Positions 44,946 to 57,222 of a DNA stretch of 64,000 bases are shown here, piece by piece. Under the pieces are notes generated by a model that was not told the DNA's origin, ran no database searches, and saw nothing but the letters and a program-made list of their open reading frames with translations. The stretch's first letter is position 1. The number at the start of each line of letters is the position of its first letter. The stretch comes from Spodoptera frugiperda. Its lineage: Eukaryota > Arthropoda > Insecta > Lepidoptera > Noctuidae. The stretch spans positions 5,598,103-5,662,102 of the forward strand of contig NC_064224.1 of assembly GCF_023101765.2 (NCBI RefSeq), in the 5' to 3' direction. The position numbers were made by a program, and so were the translations under genes.

Positions 44946-46284
44946 AAAAAAATGCATTTATATTAAATCACAATCTCCTTACAATAAAAAAAAACTTCCT
45001 AAATAAAGAAGAAAAGACAAACTTTTAGTATGATGCCAATGAGAAAATCCTAATCTACGAGGAATTTCCTCAATGTAACTTACAGCTCTTGATTGTAAGA
45101 ATGTCTGTCTATAAGGAATCAGTACAATGATTGCCGACTCAGCCGCATGTAGAGAATCGTGAGCCAATCGGGATATTTGATTTCCTTATCTTTTTTCCCT
45201 TCACGGCTCTTGTCATGCGGGAAGATATCGAATTAATTTGTTATGGCTTTCCTCAAACACTCACATTATTTTATCTCAAGAAAACTTTCGTCTCTTGCCT
45301 ATCTTATTAGTCGATTGTTTACACGTGTGTTTTCCACCAGAGATGTAATATGTAGTTATGCTATAAAAATGTCATAGGTATAGGACCGTTTTCACCGATA
45401 CTACGCTATGTAGCTGTGCGAGAAAGATGCGCAGCTCGAGAATGAGATGGTATCAATAGTAGCGAAACCACATGTACACTCAGATATAGCACACATTCAT
45501 ACCACGCATCTTTCCATATAAAAAATATAACTTAAGATGTCTGATAAAACTAAAATATTTTGACAAAATATCATAAATATTCGACTTACGAGTATTGTAA
45601 GTGAAATTCTATCTACGTTTTTGGTAAAAACAGACTGATTTTATATGTCTTATACTTCTAGAAATATACTCAAATAATAATTCAATTTAATATTTCATAA
45701 AAGAAGAATAAAGAACAATTATCCTGAGCCCCCACAATGGGTACTAAAAATAACAATAACGCTAGGCTCATTCCTTTCCTATAACACTTCATAGGTATAA
45801 CAATAAAAAATAAAAGCTATCTCGGTCTATGACTGGAGAAGTATCTTTGCTTTCTGATCACGCGACTCATAACTATAGACATGTTATTTCTGTATATAAC
45901 AGTTTCAGTTAACGACAAGAAGACACTATAACCTGGAGTGATGTAGGAATATAATAGGCCATAATTTGATATTGTTATTCTTAAATAAATATCCATATAT
46001 TGAATAAGGACATAGAAAGAACAATATGAGTTATACAATGATGACGAAGAACTTGCATGAAACGACTAATGATTGTTGATGAAGCAAAAGAATGGATGGC
46101 GTTCCATAGTCTCTGCCTACCCCTGTTGTAGACAGGCGTGAGTTTATAAATATATGTATGTACAATATGTGGAACCCTTAGAATTAAGTGACTTAAGTAA
46201 ACATTTCTGTAACATTAGATTTTTATCATAAACTGGCGTTATAAAATAATACCCTATAACCAAAGAACTAATTCATAAGAATTT
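44946..46284. other. Mostly unannotated AT-rich stretch
   Basis: Near 45375-45490 a block (GGACCGTTTTCACCGATACT, GTAGCTGTGCGAGAAAGATG) resembles a dispersed repeat, but no second copy was found in the window. Near 46085-46160 GGCGTTCCATAGTCTCTGCC resembles 29515-29560. No gene is supported. Confidence 0.4.
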
Positions 46285-46361
46285 GCCAGGAATCCAGGAA
46301 TTGAACCCGAGACCCCTTGTCCGGCAGTCGCACTTGCGACCACTCGATCAACGAGGCAGTC
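46285..46361 (-). repeat. Family A SINE head only (tRNA-like)
   Basis: GAATTGAACCCGAGACCCC contains the B box (reverse), then GGCAGTCGCACTTGCGACC, ACTCGATCAACGAGGCAGTC. The body is missing, so this is a fragment and not a tRNA gene. Confidence 0.75.
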
Positions 46362-46522
46362 CCAATATCCCGAACTAATCTGAAGATCCTGCAAATATTT
46401 AATCTACACGGAAATTGATTTTGTCCTTGCATTAGCCAATAACTCAAACTGTACCGGAGTTGGAGATAAATAAGTTATTATGAGATTTCGAAACTCGATT
46501 TCGACTTGACTGATGAAGGAAA

Positions 46523-46708
46523 TTGTATAACCATGGAGAATATTTGAAAGTGTTTGGAAAGAGGGTTAACATTTTTGTTTGGATCTTATTGTTGCTAGTA
46601 GTTTGCCATTTTATTTCCTGTTGGAACGGAGCTCCTTATCGCGCAGTACTAAGGGGACTAGATGAGCATCACGAAAAATCCTCAATACACGCTTACCATG
46701 CGTTCTAA
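46523..46708 (+). other. Weak 61-codon frame with one hydrophobic segment
   Basis: The frame contains VNIFVWILLLLVVCHFI, which could span a membrane, followed by a short polar tail. There are no splice-like edges and no family match. The opposite strand is also open for 66 codons and ends at an AATAAA. Neither is convincing. Confidence 0.18.
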
Positions 46709-46811
46709 AATTGGAATATATTCGAAAAGTGACAGTGAAAGTCATATTTATTTGCTTTTTTAGAGAAGCGGCATGTGATCCGATAATTCTGCCTAGATTA
46801 ATAATTACCAA

Positions 46812-47415
46812 ATCGATTTGTGCAAATACATTTTTCTCGTCGTAAAATTTCTATAGCTATGTATTTTATCATTATAACTACTGGTCTCTATGGTCATTTT
46901 ATTATTATAACTTACTTAGGTAAATATAAAATATTCATCAGAAAACACATTTAAACCTTATGAGAAGCTAAACGCTACTTTTATCGTAAGAAACGTACTA
47001 AAAAAACTACTACAAAGACTCATACGTAAATCATTGCCGAATATTCTGACGTTACATGAGTCATTTGAGCTCTGAAACCTCAATATATTATGGAAACGTT
47101 CACTACCAAAATAGCCACGTCTTCTTCAAGATATAAGTACTTTGATAAATGGTCTCAATACTTTACCGTGAGATTGAATAGGCTTTCCTCATGAGACCTA
47201 AAATGTGTCTTCGAGTGCCCTTATGCCGCTAACCGGTTGGAAAAAATGTTTTGTTCTCAATTCCACATCTATTTAGGTACGGCAATTAGGATTTTGGGGA
47301 CGATATTACGAATGAGTCGTACCTAATGTACTTCAATTGAAGTTAGTTTGAGTAAAATACATATAAGATTTTGTTTAATTTTATCAATGTTTGAGTAGGT
47401 ATATGTACTTTTTTC
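46812..47415. other. Unannotated AT-rich stretch
   Basis: No gene or repeat recognised. Confidence 0.45.
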
Positions 47416-47419
47416 TTAA

Positions 47420-47655
47420 GGGGGGAAAATCATCCAATGACTTCTTTCGTCTCGGGCGAAGTGAGAGGGAGTGTCAGACACTTACCGACTAAAACCCACC
47501 CCGTTCCTACTCCTACTTTTCGTGCCGGAGCCCCGGTAAACCCGCTAGGTAGTCCGCAGCTCCGGATCAGGCATCAGCCCTATTGAGCCCCATCTGTGGT
47601 GGTCTGCTGGCTCTATGAGGCGCGCGCGGAACGCGATGCGCCAGGGTATCAGTAC
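47420..47655 (+). repeat. Family B repeat, long copy
   Basis: GGGGGAAAATCATCCAATGA, GAGAGGGAGTGTCAGACAC, CCGGAGCCCCGGTAAACC, TAGGTAGTCCGCAGCTCCGG, ATCAGGCATCAGCCCTATTG, CCCCATCTGTGGTGGTCTGC and GCGCGCGGAACGCGATGCGC. With 50798-51062 this defines the full extent of the family, at least 235 bp. Confidence 0.82.
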
Positions 47656-47659
47656 TATG

Positions 47660-49465
47660 CTTTTGTTCTGTATAGATGTCACAGTTAAGAATGTGATACT
47701 GGGTGACACGTATGCTTTGTTGCCCTCAATTCCATAAAATAATGTCACCAGAAATAATTTAATCAAAACGATTATATGCCTAATGCTAAAAGATGACTAT
47801 GAAGATTTCAGAGGTTATAAAATACAAAAATCTTTTATTAAAACATTCATAATACCCCAATATGTAAATAAAATACACAAAAGAAATAAAATACGGTATT
47901 ATGTGCTTTATTCTAAGGTCTTATATAAAAGTGCCGAACATCTGTTACTAAGTAATTTCAATAGGTACTCACGATTTATTATGAATTGAGCTAAGGTAAT
48001 ATTATTTCTTATAACTTAAGATATAAAGTGAACTTGAGGGACGATGAAAATTACTGTCGATCACACCGTATCGTAATTGTATGCCTACTGTAAAAACATT
48101 TTATAGTATTGTATTTTATTGTCGTACTTTTACAACTGATTAAACAAATCCCACTTTATGATATGCACGAATCAGTGACACCTTAATTTAAATAAAGATA
48201 AGCTCAAATTTGAACTCAAAATCTTTTAAAACTAATATTATGTTATTTACTTTAATTAATATAATGTTTATGTGAGAAAATGTGGTCCCTATGGGGCTGA
48301 TATGTTTCACACACACAATATTACAACAAAAGTTCACTAAAACAAACAAATAAATAAAAAGCTTTTATTGTATCATTAGTGTCAATTTTACTATACCAAC
48401 TAAATATACTATATTGGTTTCCACGCATTTAACGTGGAAACCAATATTAATATAAAAACTGACGATATAAATCACACAACAACGATAATTATAGGGCAGG
48501 AACCAATAATATTCCTTCTACATATCTACCACAAAAAGTCAAACAATTCCCAGAAGAAATCAACAAACCAATCACCTAAAACCACTTCCAACTTAATTAT
48601 CTCCCGCCATCTATCCGTACAAACAATTCGAGGCAATTAACACGAAAACAATTTCGTAAAAACATATCGAAAAACGCGATGCGAACAGAATTTTTCCATC
48701 CATCAACGGTGTTATAGAAACCTTCTCTTATTAGGCTCGCCTAGCTGTCAGTCCGTCCGTCGTTCAGTTTTATTGGATTGTCAGGCTTATTGGAAGGTGG
48801 CCGAAGGATAGGCCATTAATTTGTTACGGAATTACATGTACCAACGTGTGCGGCGTAAATTGAAAGGCCCGCTTTGACGTTGATTGTTTGGTCGGCAAAG
48901 TGCTTCGGTGTGTAAGGCAGACGATTAGTTTTTATTTAGAGTGATTCAGGATAAAATAACTTCATTTTTGGTGTTATCATAAAGTCGGGTTTGTTTTTCG
49001 GATAAGCTGGGTTTAGGTTTGATTACATCAATTTTATGTTATACGTGATTTATATTGCAGCTGTATAGAAAATCCCCGGCTCTTATGTGTATGTAATAGA
49101 TTTTCATGCTTTGCTCTGCTTTTACTTATAATAAATGAACTTATCTATTAGATATAATAGTAGAGAATATATTCAACTTATAAGAAAACGTAATACCTAA
49201 CAAATGTACTTAGAAGTTTTCTATCTCAACAAATAATTTTGAAGTTTCAGTCCACACATAAAAAGACAAAAATAGACCTACAGTTAAAAGTATCAATTTT
49301 ATGACTTGACTTCCAAAACTTATTCTGCGCCTTCTACAATAAAATATAAGAGGTATTATAATAAAAATCTCAAGACGACCTCAGCCACGAACAACAGCAC
49401 TTGCAGCTAATAAAGAGTCAGTAAAATTGCAGTAACAAACACTTAATGGTTGCAAAGGAAATAAA
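47660..49465. other. Mostly unannotated AT-rich stretch
   Basis: A perfect hairpin lies at 48411-48447 (ATATTGGTTTCCACG, 7-nt loop, CGTGGAAACCAATAT). Near 48740-48920 the sequence is richer in GC but has no long frame. No gene is supported. Confidence 0.45.
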
Positions 49466-49479
49466 ATGTGAGAGAGACA

Positions 49480-49772
49480 TACATACATACATACATATCG
49501 TCACGCCTTTAATCCCCGAAGGGGTAGGCAGAGGTGCACATTAGCACGTAATGCCACTGTGTACACCCACTTTTCACAATTTATGTTGTAAGTCCCATGT
49601 AATAGGTGGTGAGCCTATTGCCATATACCGGGCACATTTCCAGACTCCGTGCTACCACTGAGAAATTTTCTAAAAACCGAAAAAAGCCCAGTAATACTTC
49701 GCCCGACCCGGGAATCGAACCCGAGACCCCTTGCCCGGCAGTCGCACTTGCAGCCACTCGGCCAATGAGGCA
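49480..49772 (-). mobile_element. Family A tRNA-derived SINE, full length with target-site duplication
   Basis: On the minus strand it begins TGCCTCATTGGCCGAGTGG, with a perfect A box (TGGCCGAGTGG), then the B box GGTTCGATTCC, the body (GGGTCGGGCGAAGTATTACT, ATGTGCCCGGTATATGGC, ATTACGTGC, CTACCCCTTCGGGGATTAAA) and a TATG/CATA microsatellite tail. The 12-bp sequence GTGAGAGAGACA flanks it exactly at 49468-49479 and 49773-49784. The preserved pol III boxes and duplication indicate a young copy. The two small minus-strand frames over it are not genes. Confidence 0.92.
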
Positions 49773-49805
49773 GTGAGAGAGACACACAGCTACAAATCGA
49801 GCTAC

Positions 49806-49905
49806 ACAAGTCCAGTTTATCATGGTCTCGCTTTGTATGACCTTTCCGAACATTCGACGGTCAGTTTATACTGGTTTTGTATCGTTTGATGTGTTGTCGT
49901 GAGAT
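49806..49905. repeat. Family J repeat, best-preserved copy
   Basis: GTCCAGTTTATCATGGTCTC and the downstream GGTCAGTTTATACTGGTTTT are imperfect inverted repeats, with GTATGACCTTTCCGAACATT between them. This supports the view that the family derives from a palindromic MITE. Confidence 0.68.
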
Positions 49906-50174
49906 CTCTATTTACCCCAATGACAAGAGTAAACTAAAACTTTGTTAGACGCAATCCGGGAACTAAATAGATTTATAAGAGATACCACTTGGGTGACTTT
50001 ACTGATGCGCTTTTTTCTGTAAACTAAATGTAATTTGTGGCTAAATAAGATTATTTTACCGTGGAGGTTACTTGATAACCTAATGGGAATTTCCTTGAGT
50101 GGCTTTGCTTAATAAAATCTCAGCTTTTGGACCTTCCCTGGAGTTCCACAAATAATTCAATTCTAAAATTTACC

Positions 50175-50245
50175 AAATCGGTCCAGCCGTTCTCGAGTTT
50201 TAGCGAGACTAACGAACAGCAATTCATTTTTATAGGGATACACAA
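50175..50245 (+). repeat. Family H (LINE-tail-like) fragment
   Basis: AATCGGTCCAGCCGTTCTCG, AGTTTTAGCGAGACTAACGA and AGCAATTCATTTTTATAGGG. Confidence 0.72.
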
Positions 50246-50797
50246 CGGGCAAAAAAAATGCATCGGGCTTTATAATGGTCGTAGTTGATATTTAATATTT
50301 TTTTCTCTAGTCGTGTATAGTGTTTTAAACGTAAAAGGGGTTGAGTCTATTGCTAAACTTATTGAAGCTTCATTCTTAATGTGCTCAATAAAACAGACAG
50401 ACAAACACGTACAATTTCCATCTACCTTATAAACTCCCCAACCATCTAAAATTAGCAACCCTATTTCTAAATACACAAAGTTCAAAATACATCTATATAA
50501 ATATCTATTTGCAAGCATTTGTATTCGCTAGGGTTGACACACCAACGCCGCTCACTGTTGGCGCTAAATAAAAATAGATGACTACCGTACATACATAAAA
50601 ACTCTTTCGTTCAAATCTATGAAACATCTGGCTGAATCGAATAAATATTTGCTATTTCGCGTTCAAACTATTTATTAGAATTGATAGGTTTATATACGGG
50701 TGTAGTTTTTTTAGATAGGTTATGCCTGCATGATGATTAATGCATATTACATTGTTGCTAAAATAAAAAAGAAACCCACAACATTTGTACCCTTTCA

Positions 50798-51062
50798 TCC
50801 AATGACTTTTCCCGCCCTTGACGAGGCGTAAGGGAGTGTCAGACTCTTACTAACTAAAAACCACTCCGTTCCTACTCCTGGTTTTCGAGCCGGAGCTCCA
50901 GTAAACCCGCTAGGTAGTCCGCAGCTCCGGATCAGGCATCAGCCCTACTGGGCCCCATATGTGGTGGTCTTATGTCCCTTTAAGGCGCGACCGCAACGCG
51001 ACGCGCCATACGCACGGGTCTGGATCTGGTCGGGCGGCATTCTACCTCTACTCGCTATCCGC
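50798..51062 (+). repeat. Family B repeat, longest copy
   Basis: CATCCAATGACTTTTCCCGC, GTGTCAGACTCTTACTAAC, CGAGCCGGAGCTCCAGTAAA, TAGGTAGTCCGCAGCTCCGG, GGCATCAGCCCTACTGGGCC, GGCGCGACCGCAACGCG, ACGCACGGGTCTGGATCTGG and CGGGCGGCATTCTACC. It carries the GC-rich distal end missing from most copies. Confidence 0.82.
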
Positions 51063-51114
51063 AGACCCACACAACATTTGTACCCTACTAAGATTAGTTA
51101 GTAATTGTAAACTT

Positions 51115-51395
51115 TGGGGCGCCTTGACACTAACGTCCAGCGTAGGCGTTCGATAAACGTATGCGCAGTGCAAACACTGCAACTACGCGTTGCAAGCGTC
51201 ACTTTGTCGCGACGTTTTCGCTGAATTGAACACTGCGCTAACAAGGCTATTGTGTGCGCATACACACAATAGCCTTGTATCGTACTCAACTCCGCAGTAA
51301 CGCAGCGCATGCGTCGCACACCTGTGGCGCTAACGCAGCATATTCGTTCTCTTCTCGCCCTTAATATGACGCCGCGATAACACGACGCCTGCGCC
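51115..51395. repeat. GC-rich palindromic element with a perfect 16-bp hairpin
   Basis: GGGCGCCTTGACACTAACG at the left and many CGCAG/CTGCG words surround ACAAGGCTATTGTGTG (51241-51256), a 6-nt loop and its exact reverse complement (51263-51278). The arms outside this are only loosely complementary. It is probably a MITE relic. Confidence 0.55.
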
Positions 51396-52584
51396 GTTAG
51401 TTACGTTTGTTGTGTCACTTTAACAGGAATTGGTTTACGAGATTTCATTTAATACTTTGCAACACTTTTCCTTTTGCTACGCCACGTTGCTACTATGACT
51501 CCACTAATACGTCCATAGGTGACACCGCTTACCATCAAGCCACGACTTGCCTACTCGTTTATTCCATAAAAAAATTAAAACCACTGAAACAAGAAAACAG
51601 TTAGATTATTAAATTCTAAAGTCGACTATTCTAGTCCTCTAAAACATTTGCTAGTAAATGTTGAATTATTTAATACGTCGGAACAAGTGAGGGTTGTTCG
51701 CGCGAATCTAAAATCCGGCTTTGGAGCTAAAATCCCCGTATTTTCTGTACCTCGCGCCTTTATTCGCGGACTGAATACCCCGACGTGTGTCGTGCGCTCT
51801 ATAGAAAATTCATACTTCCATTAATACACAAAATCTGAACCAGAAAATAAATTAGGATAAAATGATTGAAAATTGAAGTTTTCGAACAAGAATATTAACT
51901 TTTAGCTACGGTACGGTAATAAATATCTATCAGATTTTAGTTTACTTTAGTGCTCCTAAACTTTCTTTGATGTTTTTCAAAGTTATTACATAAATTATTT
52001 TATTTTATAATAGCTATTATTTACTGTGTATCCATTACTAGTTTGTTGTTTCGAATTTCAATTGTGTTAAGATTTTTTAAAGAAAATTCTAGACTAAAAT
52101 ACAAAATGAGTCCAGTTTTTGAAATATAGTACCTATCTTCGTACCTTATTTTATGATTTAGGTACTTTATATACATTTATTTTAAGTAGTATACTGAAGT
52201 TTATAAGGTAAATTAAAGTTTCATATAATGTAATTGTTTCAAAAGTAAATTACACATAATTATACAATGTAATATGACGCATTTAACTAGTTTTGTGATG
52301 GGTCCCATTATGTAACAAGGAGTAGGCCTATTGCCCTATATCGTATAAAGTTTAAACTCAATGTTATTACTTTTACATTTTCGAAAAGCCGAAATTCTAC
52401 AATAATCATTAACTTGACTCGTGGAAGTCGTCAAGCAAGGAGTTTGGTACTTACTTGACAATCTTGAATTAACTATTATGTCGAGGTGGCTCGGACATTT
52501 AAGGTTGCTCATGCATAAGGGTACGGATTAAACCTACCAACGGAAAGTACCTATGTGACATTTTCCTTTTAAGATTATTTAGAC
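51396..52584. other. Unannotated AT-rich stretch
   Basis: A scrap of SINE A body may lie near 52300-52345 (GTCCCATTATGTAACAAGG, AGGCCTATTGCCCTATATC). No gene is supported. Confidence 0.45.
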
Positions 52585-52752
52585 ACCACTGACAATCGAT
52601 GAAGGAAAACATCGTGAGAAAACCTGGGCTTATAATTAAGAATTATCAGTTTGAAATCGCCAACTCACATTGAGCAAGAATGGTGGTTAATGGTTAAACC
52701 TTCTCCATGTGAGAAGAGGCCTTTAGTCAGCTGTGGCCACTTGTAGGCTGAT
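52585..52752 (+). repeat. Family G (LINE 3'-region type) fragment
   Basis: GAAGGAAAACATCGTGAGAA, AACCTGGGCTTATAATTAAG, TTGAAATCGCCAACTCACAT, TCTCCATGTGAGAAGAGGCC and GTCAGCTGTGGCC. Confidence 0.68.
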
Positions 52753-54566
52753 GATGAGACCACTTGACGCGACGTACTAAGGAAGACTTTTCTTTTTAAA
52801 TTGATTCTTGTTACTTAGATAGTAACATGTCGTGGTACATTGTATAATATGTCAATTAATGACAATGATTGATTGATGATAATGGAGATGGGCATCTAAA
52901 CATAATGACTTTACTGAAATTCTGGTAATCGTGTGAGTGGTTGATATCTTTAAAATTGATTTAAAGGTGTGTCCCAACATCAAACGGCAAGGGTGCGGTA
53001 GCAACACGTGTCATGGTCTGGAAACAATTCTGCTGTGCTCTTGTTTGTATTAAGGACAACCTTACGAAAGGTTATGCGGCAATAATAATATACCGATTAC
53101 TGACGACCGATACTCAGCAACCTTCCAATCATAGCTAGATACACCTTTGCGCGCGGCAACAGCGTACACCTGCCACTTAATTTTTGGGCCTTAAGAAACT
53201 TTATTTTTAGGTGGAAACTCGAAAAACAATACAAGTTGTAAAATCAATTGAATTAACAAATTAACACACAAAAACTAATATACACAAATTAAAGTTCTTA
53301 AGATCATAATTTTTCAGTCGGACAGTAGTATTTTGGTCGATAAAACCTATGACAATAGCCTTGCTACATTACATTCTTTTTAAGACATACGAAAGCTCTT
53401 TACAGGCACATAGCGTTCTGGCGAGAAAGACTAGATAGTGTGGGATTCTTACCACACTATATCCACCGTAGTGGCTACTGGTCATCTTCATTGTCGTCAG
53501 TACTTGTGTGAGGGACACCGGGTCCTCTTATAGACCTGATCCGGATCGGTGCCGGTGTGGGTGCAGGGGACCCAAATGCTGCCAGTCATTATTCCACGCG
53601 GACGAAGTCGCGGGCGAAAGCTATAATAAAATCATAATTGTATAGGTAGATAGGTAAAAGGTTGTGCAAACCAATTCCATTAGAGACACCATAATAAATC
53701 ATTTCCCAATGTTTTATGAAAATAATAAATCATGTCCCATTTCTAAATTGGCTTCGACAAAAGGTTTTTTTACGGTAGGTACGAGTATAAAATATTACAG
53801 TGTACAAAGTCCTGCGGTTAGGCAATAAGTTTTTATAAATAGATATTTTGGGGCAATTTCATAGAAATATCAATAATAAAACTAGATAGATTCTAAAGTC
53901 AAAAAGTATTTTGTTACTAAATATCTTCTAATGACGATAAATGACCATCATCGGCCCATACTGCTTCACTGCTGAAAAAAGACCCTTCTCACGTGTCAAA
54001 GACAAAGCCAAAGCATTTGTTTCAATTAATCCTTAATTAGGCACTTTTGAGACGTCGAATTGAATTGTTCGTTAGCCTGTCAGTGAAGCTAGGTGTATGT
54101 TCCAAAGTATAGCTTCGAATGGAGAAAAACGAGCAAAAAACTCCAGGATATTAGGAGTCCAGGGTTTATCACGAAACATCGTCATGATCAAAATCACCAT
54201 CTTATGGGTGCTCAAGCAAAAGCCTCTTCTTACACGGAGAAGGAATGCCCATTAATCAACACGCCTACTCAAGACGGATTCGCGCTTTAATTTTTTTAAT
54301 TAGAAATTAAAAGTCCCTACTTCAACATAATTAAACCTCTTAAAATATATCTAATTAAATTAACTTACCGTTAAGGATAAACAAAGGTTAATCGTTGTTT
54401 TTGTTCTCGAGTAAGTAAAGTAAAATATTTACTGATGTTTAATTTTGTATCGGGTTGAGTTTTGTAACAACTGGTTTTGGATTATGTGTTTAAAAAGATA
54501 TTGATTTCAACGTATTAGTCTTTAAACTATAATATTTATAGTTTAGTATTTATAAATTGTGTAGTA
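52753..54566. other. Mostly unannotated stretch with LINE-tail scraps
   Basis: TTCCACGCGGACGAAGTCGC and GGGCGAAAGCTATAAT at 53593-53632 are a family H end. GC-richer sequence at 53420-53600 reads on the minus strand as a 28-codon frame (MTGSIWVPCTHTG...) of unclear meaning. Fragments resembling family G lie near 53960-54000 and 54210-54260. No gene is supported. Confidence 0.4.
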
Positions 54567-54567
54567 T

Positions 54568-54700
54568 GTCATGCTTCGGCACCAATCGGTCGGCTCGACC
54601 GGAGTGATACTACGGCCTCACAAAAAACCGACGTGAAACCACGCTTGCGTTGTGTTTCGTCGTATGACTGAGGTTACCGGAGATCCAATTACCCCCCTTT
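54568..54700 (-). repeat. Family C repeat, distal part
   Basis: GTCATGCTTCGGCACCAATC, GGCTCGACCGGAGTGATAC, CACAAAAAACCGACGTGAAA, GTGTTTCGTCGTATGACTG and GGAGATCCAATTACCCCCC. Confidence 0.78.
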
Positions 54701-55448
54701 CATATACAATAGATATTACTATAACTAAATCACACACAAAATCTACTAAGTATTTAGCAAAAAGTCAAAGAAACAATATTGTAAAGATTTGTCGAATAAC
54801 ATCAAAACAATACCGAAATAAACAGAACACTGAAAGACATTGATCGGCCCACATCAAACAAGCAATAAGAAAGTTCAGCACAAACATTTGATATCTAAAC
54901 GAAGCCACGAAAGGGCAAACATTGCGGCCAAAGTTGGCCATAAGCCGGTTTGCCCAATACGAATCGTTTTAACATTTCAAATTCCCAACTTGAATGTCGT
55001 GTAAGCTTCCTATTGTGGTTTCAACTTTGACAGGTTGCTTCTGCAGTACAGGCTTTTTCGACAAACAAAGTTACAAGTCCATGTACACCGAGCAACATCA
55101 ATCGGTATACAGCCAACATAACTATAGCTATGCAATACCTTTACATGTGTGGGTAATTTTATAGTAATGTGCATAAAAACAAACTAATAATCAAACGCCT
55201 ATTACGCACACAGTTTCATCACGCATACACTTATACTAAATATCATTTTCGTGAGGGTATACGCATTAATTCAATAATGAAATATAAATAAAAACAAGGG
55301 TAAACATAAAAACAATACGTAACAAACATTGAATAAATCAAATAAGGAACGATCGAGTTACAAAAATTATACCCATATAAATATAATATCTTCTCATCGT
55401 TTTTTATGTTATTCAATGAGATACGATATTTGGATTGTCACTTTAATT

Positions 55449-55520
55449 GCACGTATGGCGCAATGGTTATCACTTGCGGATAAAGTGACGAGACGCCGGT
55501 TCGATCCCAGCGTCGCGTTC
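55449..55520 (+). ncRNA. tRNA-like module with A and B boxes (not a functional tRNA)
   Basis: TGGCGCAATGG (55456-55466) fits the A box and GGTTCGATCCC (55498-55508) the B box, at normal spacing. Between them CACTT-GCGGATA-AAGTG makes a perfect anticodon-type stem and 7-nt loop. Position 33 would be C rather than U, and the acceptor stem does not pair. It is therefore a tRNA-derived element, possibly a SINE head, that could still be recognised by pol III. Confidence 0.6.
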
Positions 55521-56119
55521 TTTTTGTAACATTTTTTAAACATTATTGAATGCAAATTTTCTAATGTTTCAATATCTAAATAAAAATTTACAATGTTTGA
55601 GGCAACCACAGAACTCTCAGGTTATTTTATTTGGCCCGTTTATGAAGTAACTACCGACAATCCGCAATATTTTTCTCAAACACCCCACATTATAAAAAGT
55701 TTGTATTCTTAGTTGTCAGTCTACGAGTATTTATTAATAATTATCCACAACTCATAGTCGTGTTTAATTTAATTTATATCTATCCATACAAAGTTAAAGT
55801 ATAAACATATAAACATAACATAGTCGTTGTTTTGCGGAAGAAGAACACATAAATTATTTGATATTGTAAAGCGATTAAGAATATTGGTGAGTAACAGTTA
55901 GACATTATTTTGATATTCTTTACCTATACAAATTACTAGTTATTTCAATTTTATTCTTTGTTCTTCACATTTTATGATTATATATTATTTGCCTTTTATG
56001 TTTATAAATAAATTAATTTAACTCAAGTTATTTATAAGTCTATATACCAACCTAAGTATCTAAATATATAAGGTTATTTTTATCATATAGACCAAATTAT
56101 TATTATTATAATCGACTGT

Positions 56120-56396
56120 TTTATTTTGTATCCACAGAGGAAAAACAAGAAATGCAGTTATGGGTCGGCTGATATGGATATTCTGGAAACATGGGATATA
56201 GAATCACGCTAACGACGCGAAATAAGTAAATCCAGAGATGAATTCTTCGTTTAGCCACCACGGCATTGTGCCCGAACGCAAGGTTGATTCGGATTACTTC
56301 CAATGCTTTCTTCTCCACACGCGTAACAACGCGCGCCTATGCTGCAATCTGTGATATCACCTTCATTCTGCCGTTTTACGTTGCAGCAAGTCAGCG
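56120..56396 (-). other. Possible terminal exon of a small Cys-rich protein, with AATAAA
   Basis: On the minus strand TTTGTAATTGTTGTGTTCAG is an acceptor-like site. From 56396 a GC-rich frame in phase 1 reads ALTCCNVKRQNEGDITDC, SIGARCYACGEESIG, SNPNQPCVRAQCRGG and a stop at 56251-56253. The Cys spacing is CC-x12-C-x5-C-x2-C-x12-C-x4-C. An AATAAA follows at 56120-56125. A secreted disulphide-rich peptide or an Ly6-like fold is conceivable but is not claimed. No upstream signal-peptide exon was found. It lies inside the inverted-repeat element, so a captured gene piece is an option. A 65-codon frame in another phase overlaps it. Confidence 0.35.
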
Positions 56397-57147
56397 CTGA
56401 ACACAACAATTACAAATCTATAATAATAGCTCATCGATAAAACAAAACCAATTACAATCTGCTAGGTTGATCTTAATTTTGAAAATAATGTTGTAATTTT
56501 ACTAAATAAACATTTGATCATTTGGATAAAGGTAAAATATAATGGTGTAAAAATGTGTGCGGCCTAATAGGTGTGATTATAGTGAACGAATTACTTTAAC
56601 TAGTGGAATCATAAGTGTATTGCAGTTGAATTTATTTTACTTAGTAATTGTAAACCTTATTTATACAGACATAACATTCATAATTGTTTAGCAATGTGAA
56701 CAAAAACAAATTTTAATAATAACTGAATACACACGTTATCGCAATTTGATTTTTTGTCCATTACTAGGAATATCGAAAGTCTAAAGGAGACGGTGAAGTG
56801 ATGTTATTGTTAAGATGTTGGAAATTGTCATAATTTCTTTCCATTTAACATGTTGATTCATTTCACCACTCGTATTAGCCTAATTAAATTTAAATAGCTA
56901 TAGATTGTGAATGTTAAACGTGTCTGTATTAAATAATTGCACCACGATATTTTTTCATCCAATTTTTTCATGTTTTTTTACTTATTGGACATAATAACAC
57001 ATAAATAATAAATTATTTACAATAAAAAATAATGTTGTTTTATTCAGAATCTGTTTCATTGATACTTTGATTTTATTATACAGAAAACAAAAACAAAGCA
57101 TAACAAAACAAAGAAAAACAACATAGTAAATAAATAAAATAAAAACT

Positions 57148-57222
57148 TTTGGTTAGATTCGAACCCACATTGTCGTAAACGATGTTTGAAACCGGTTCAT
57201 TAACCACTCGTCCACGAGCACT
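57148..57222 (-). ncRNA. tRNA-like module, minus strand (not a functional tRNA)
   Basis: On the minus strand TGGACGAGTGG (57204-57214) is an A box with one mismatch and GGGTTCGAATC (57156-57166) is a B box. Head and tail do not form a clear acceptor stem. It faces the module at 55449-55520 across the element. Confidence 0.55.

Noticed and set aside
49581..49853. Minus-strand frames of 64 and 90 codons
   Set aside because: They are read through the full-length SINE at 49480-49772, which is non-coding.
53420..53600. GC-richer block considered as an exon
   Set aside because: It contains only a short minus-strand frame and ends in a LINE-tail fragment, so a repeat origin is more likely.
55449..57222. 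Two possible tRNA genes
   Set aside because: A and B boxes are present but the acceptor stems do not pair and U33 is missing in the first, so they are tRNA-derived modules and not tRNA genes.
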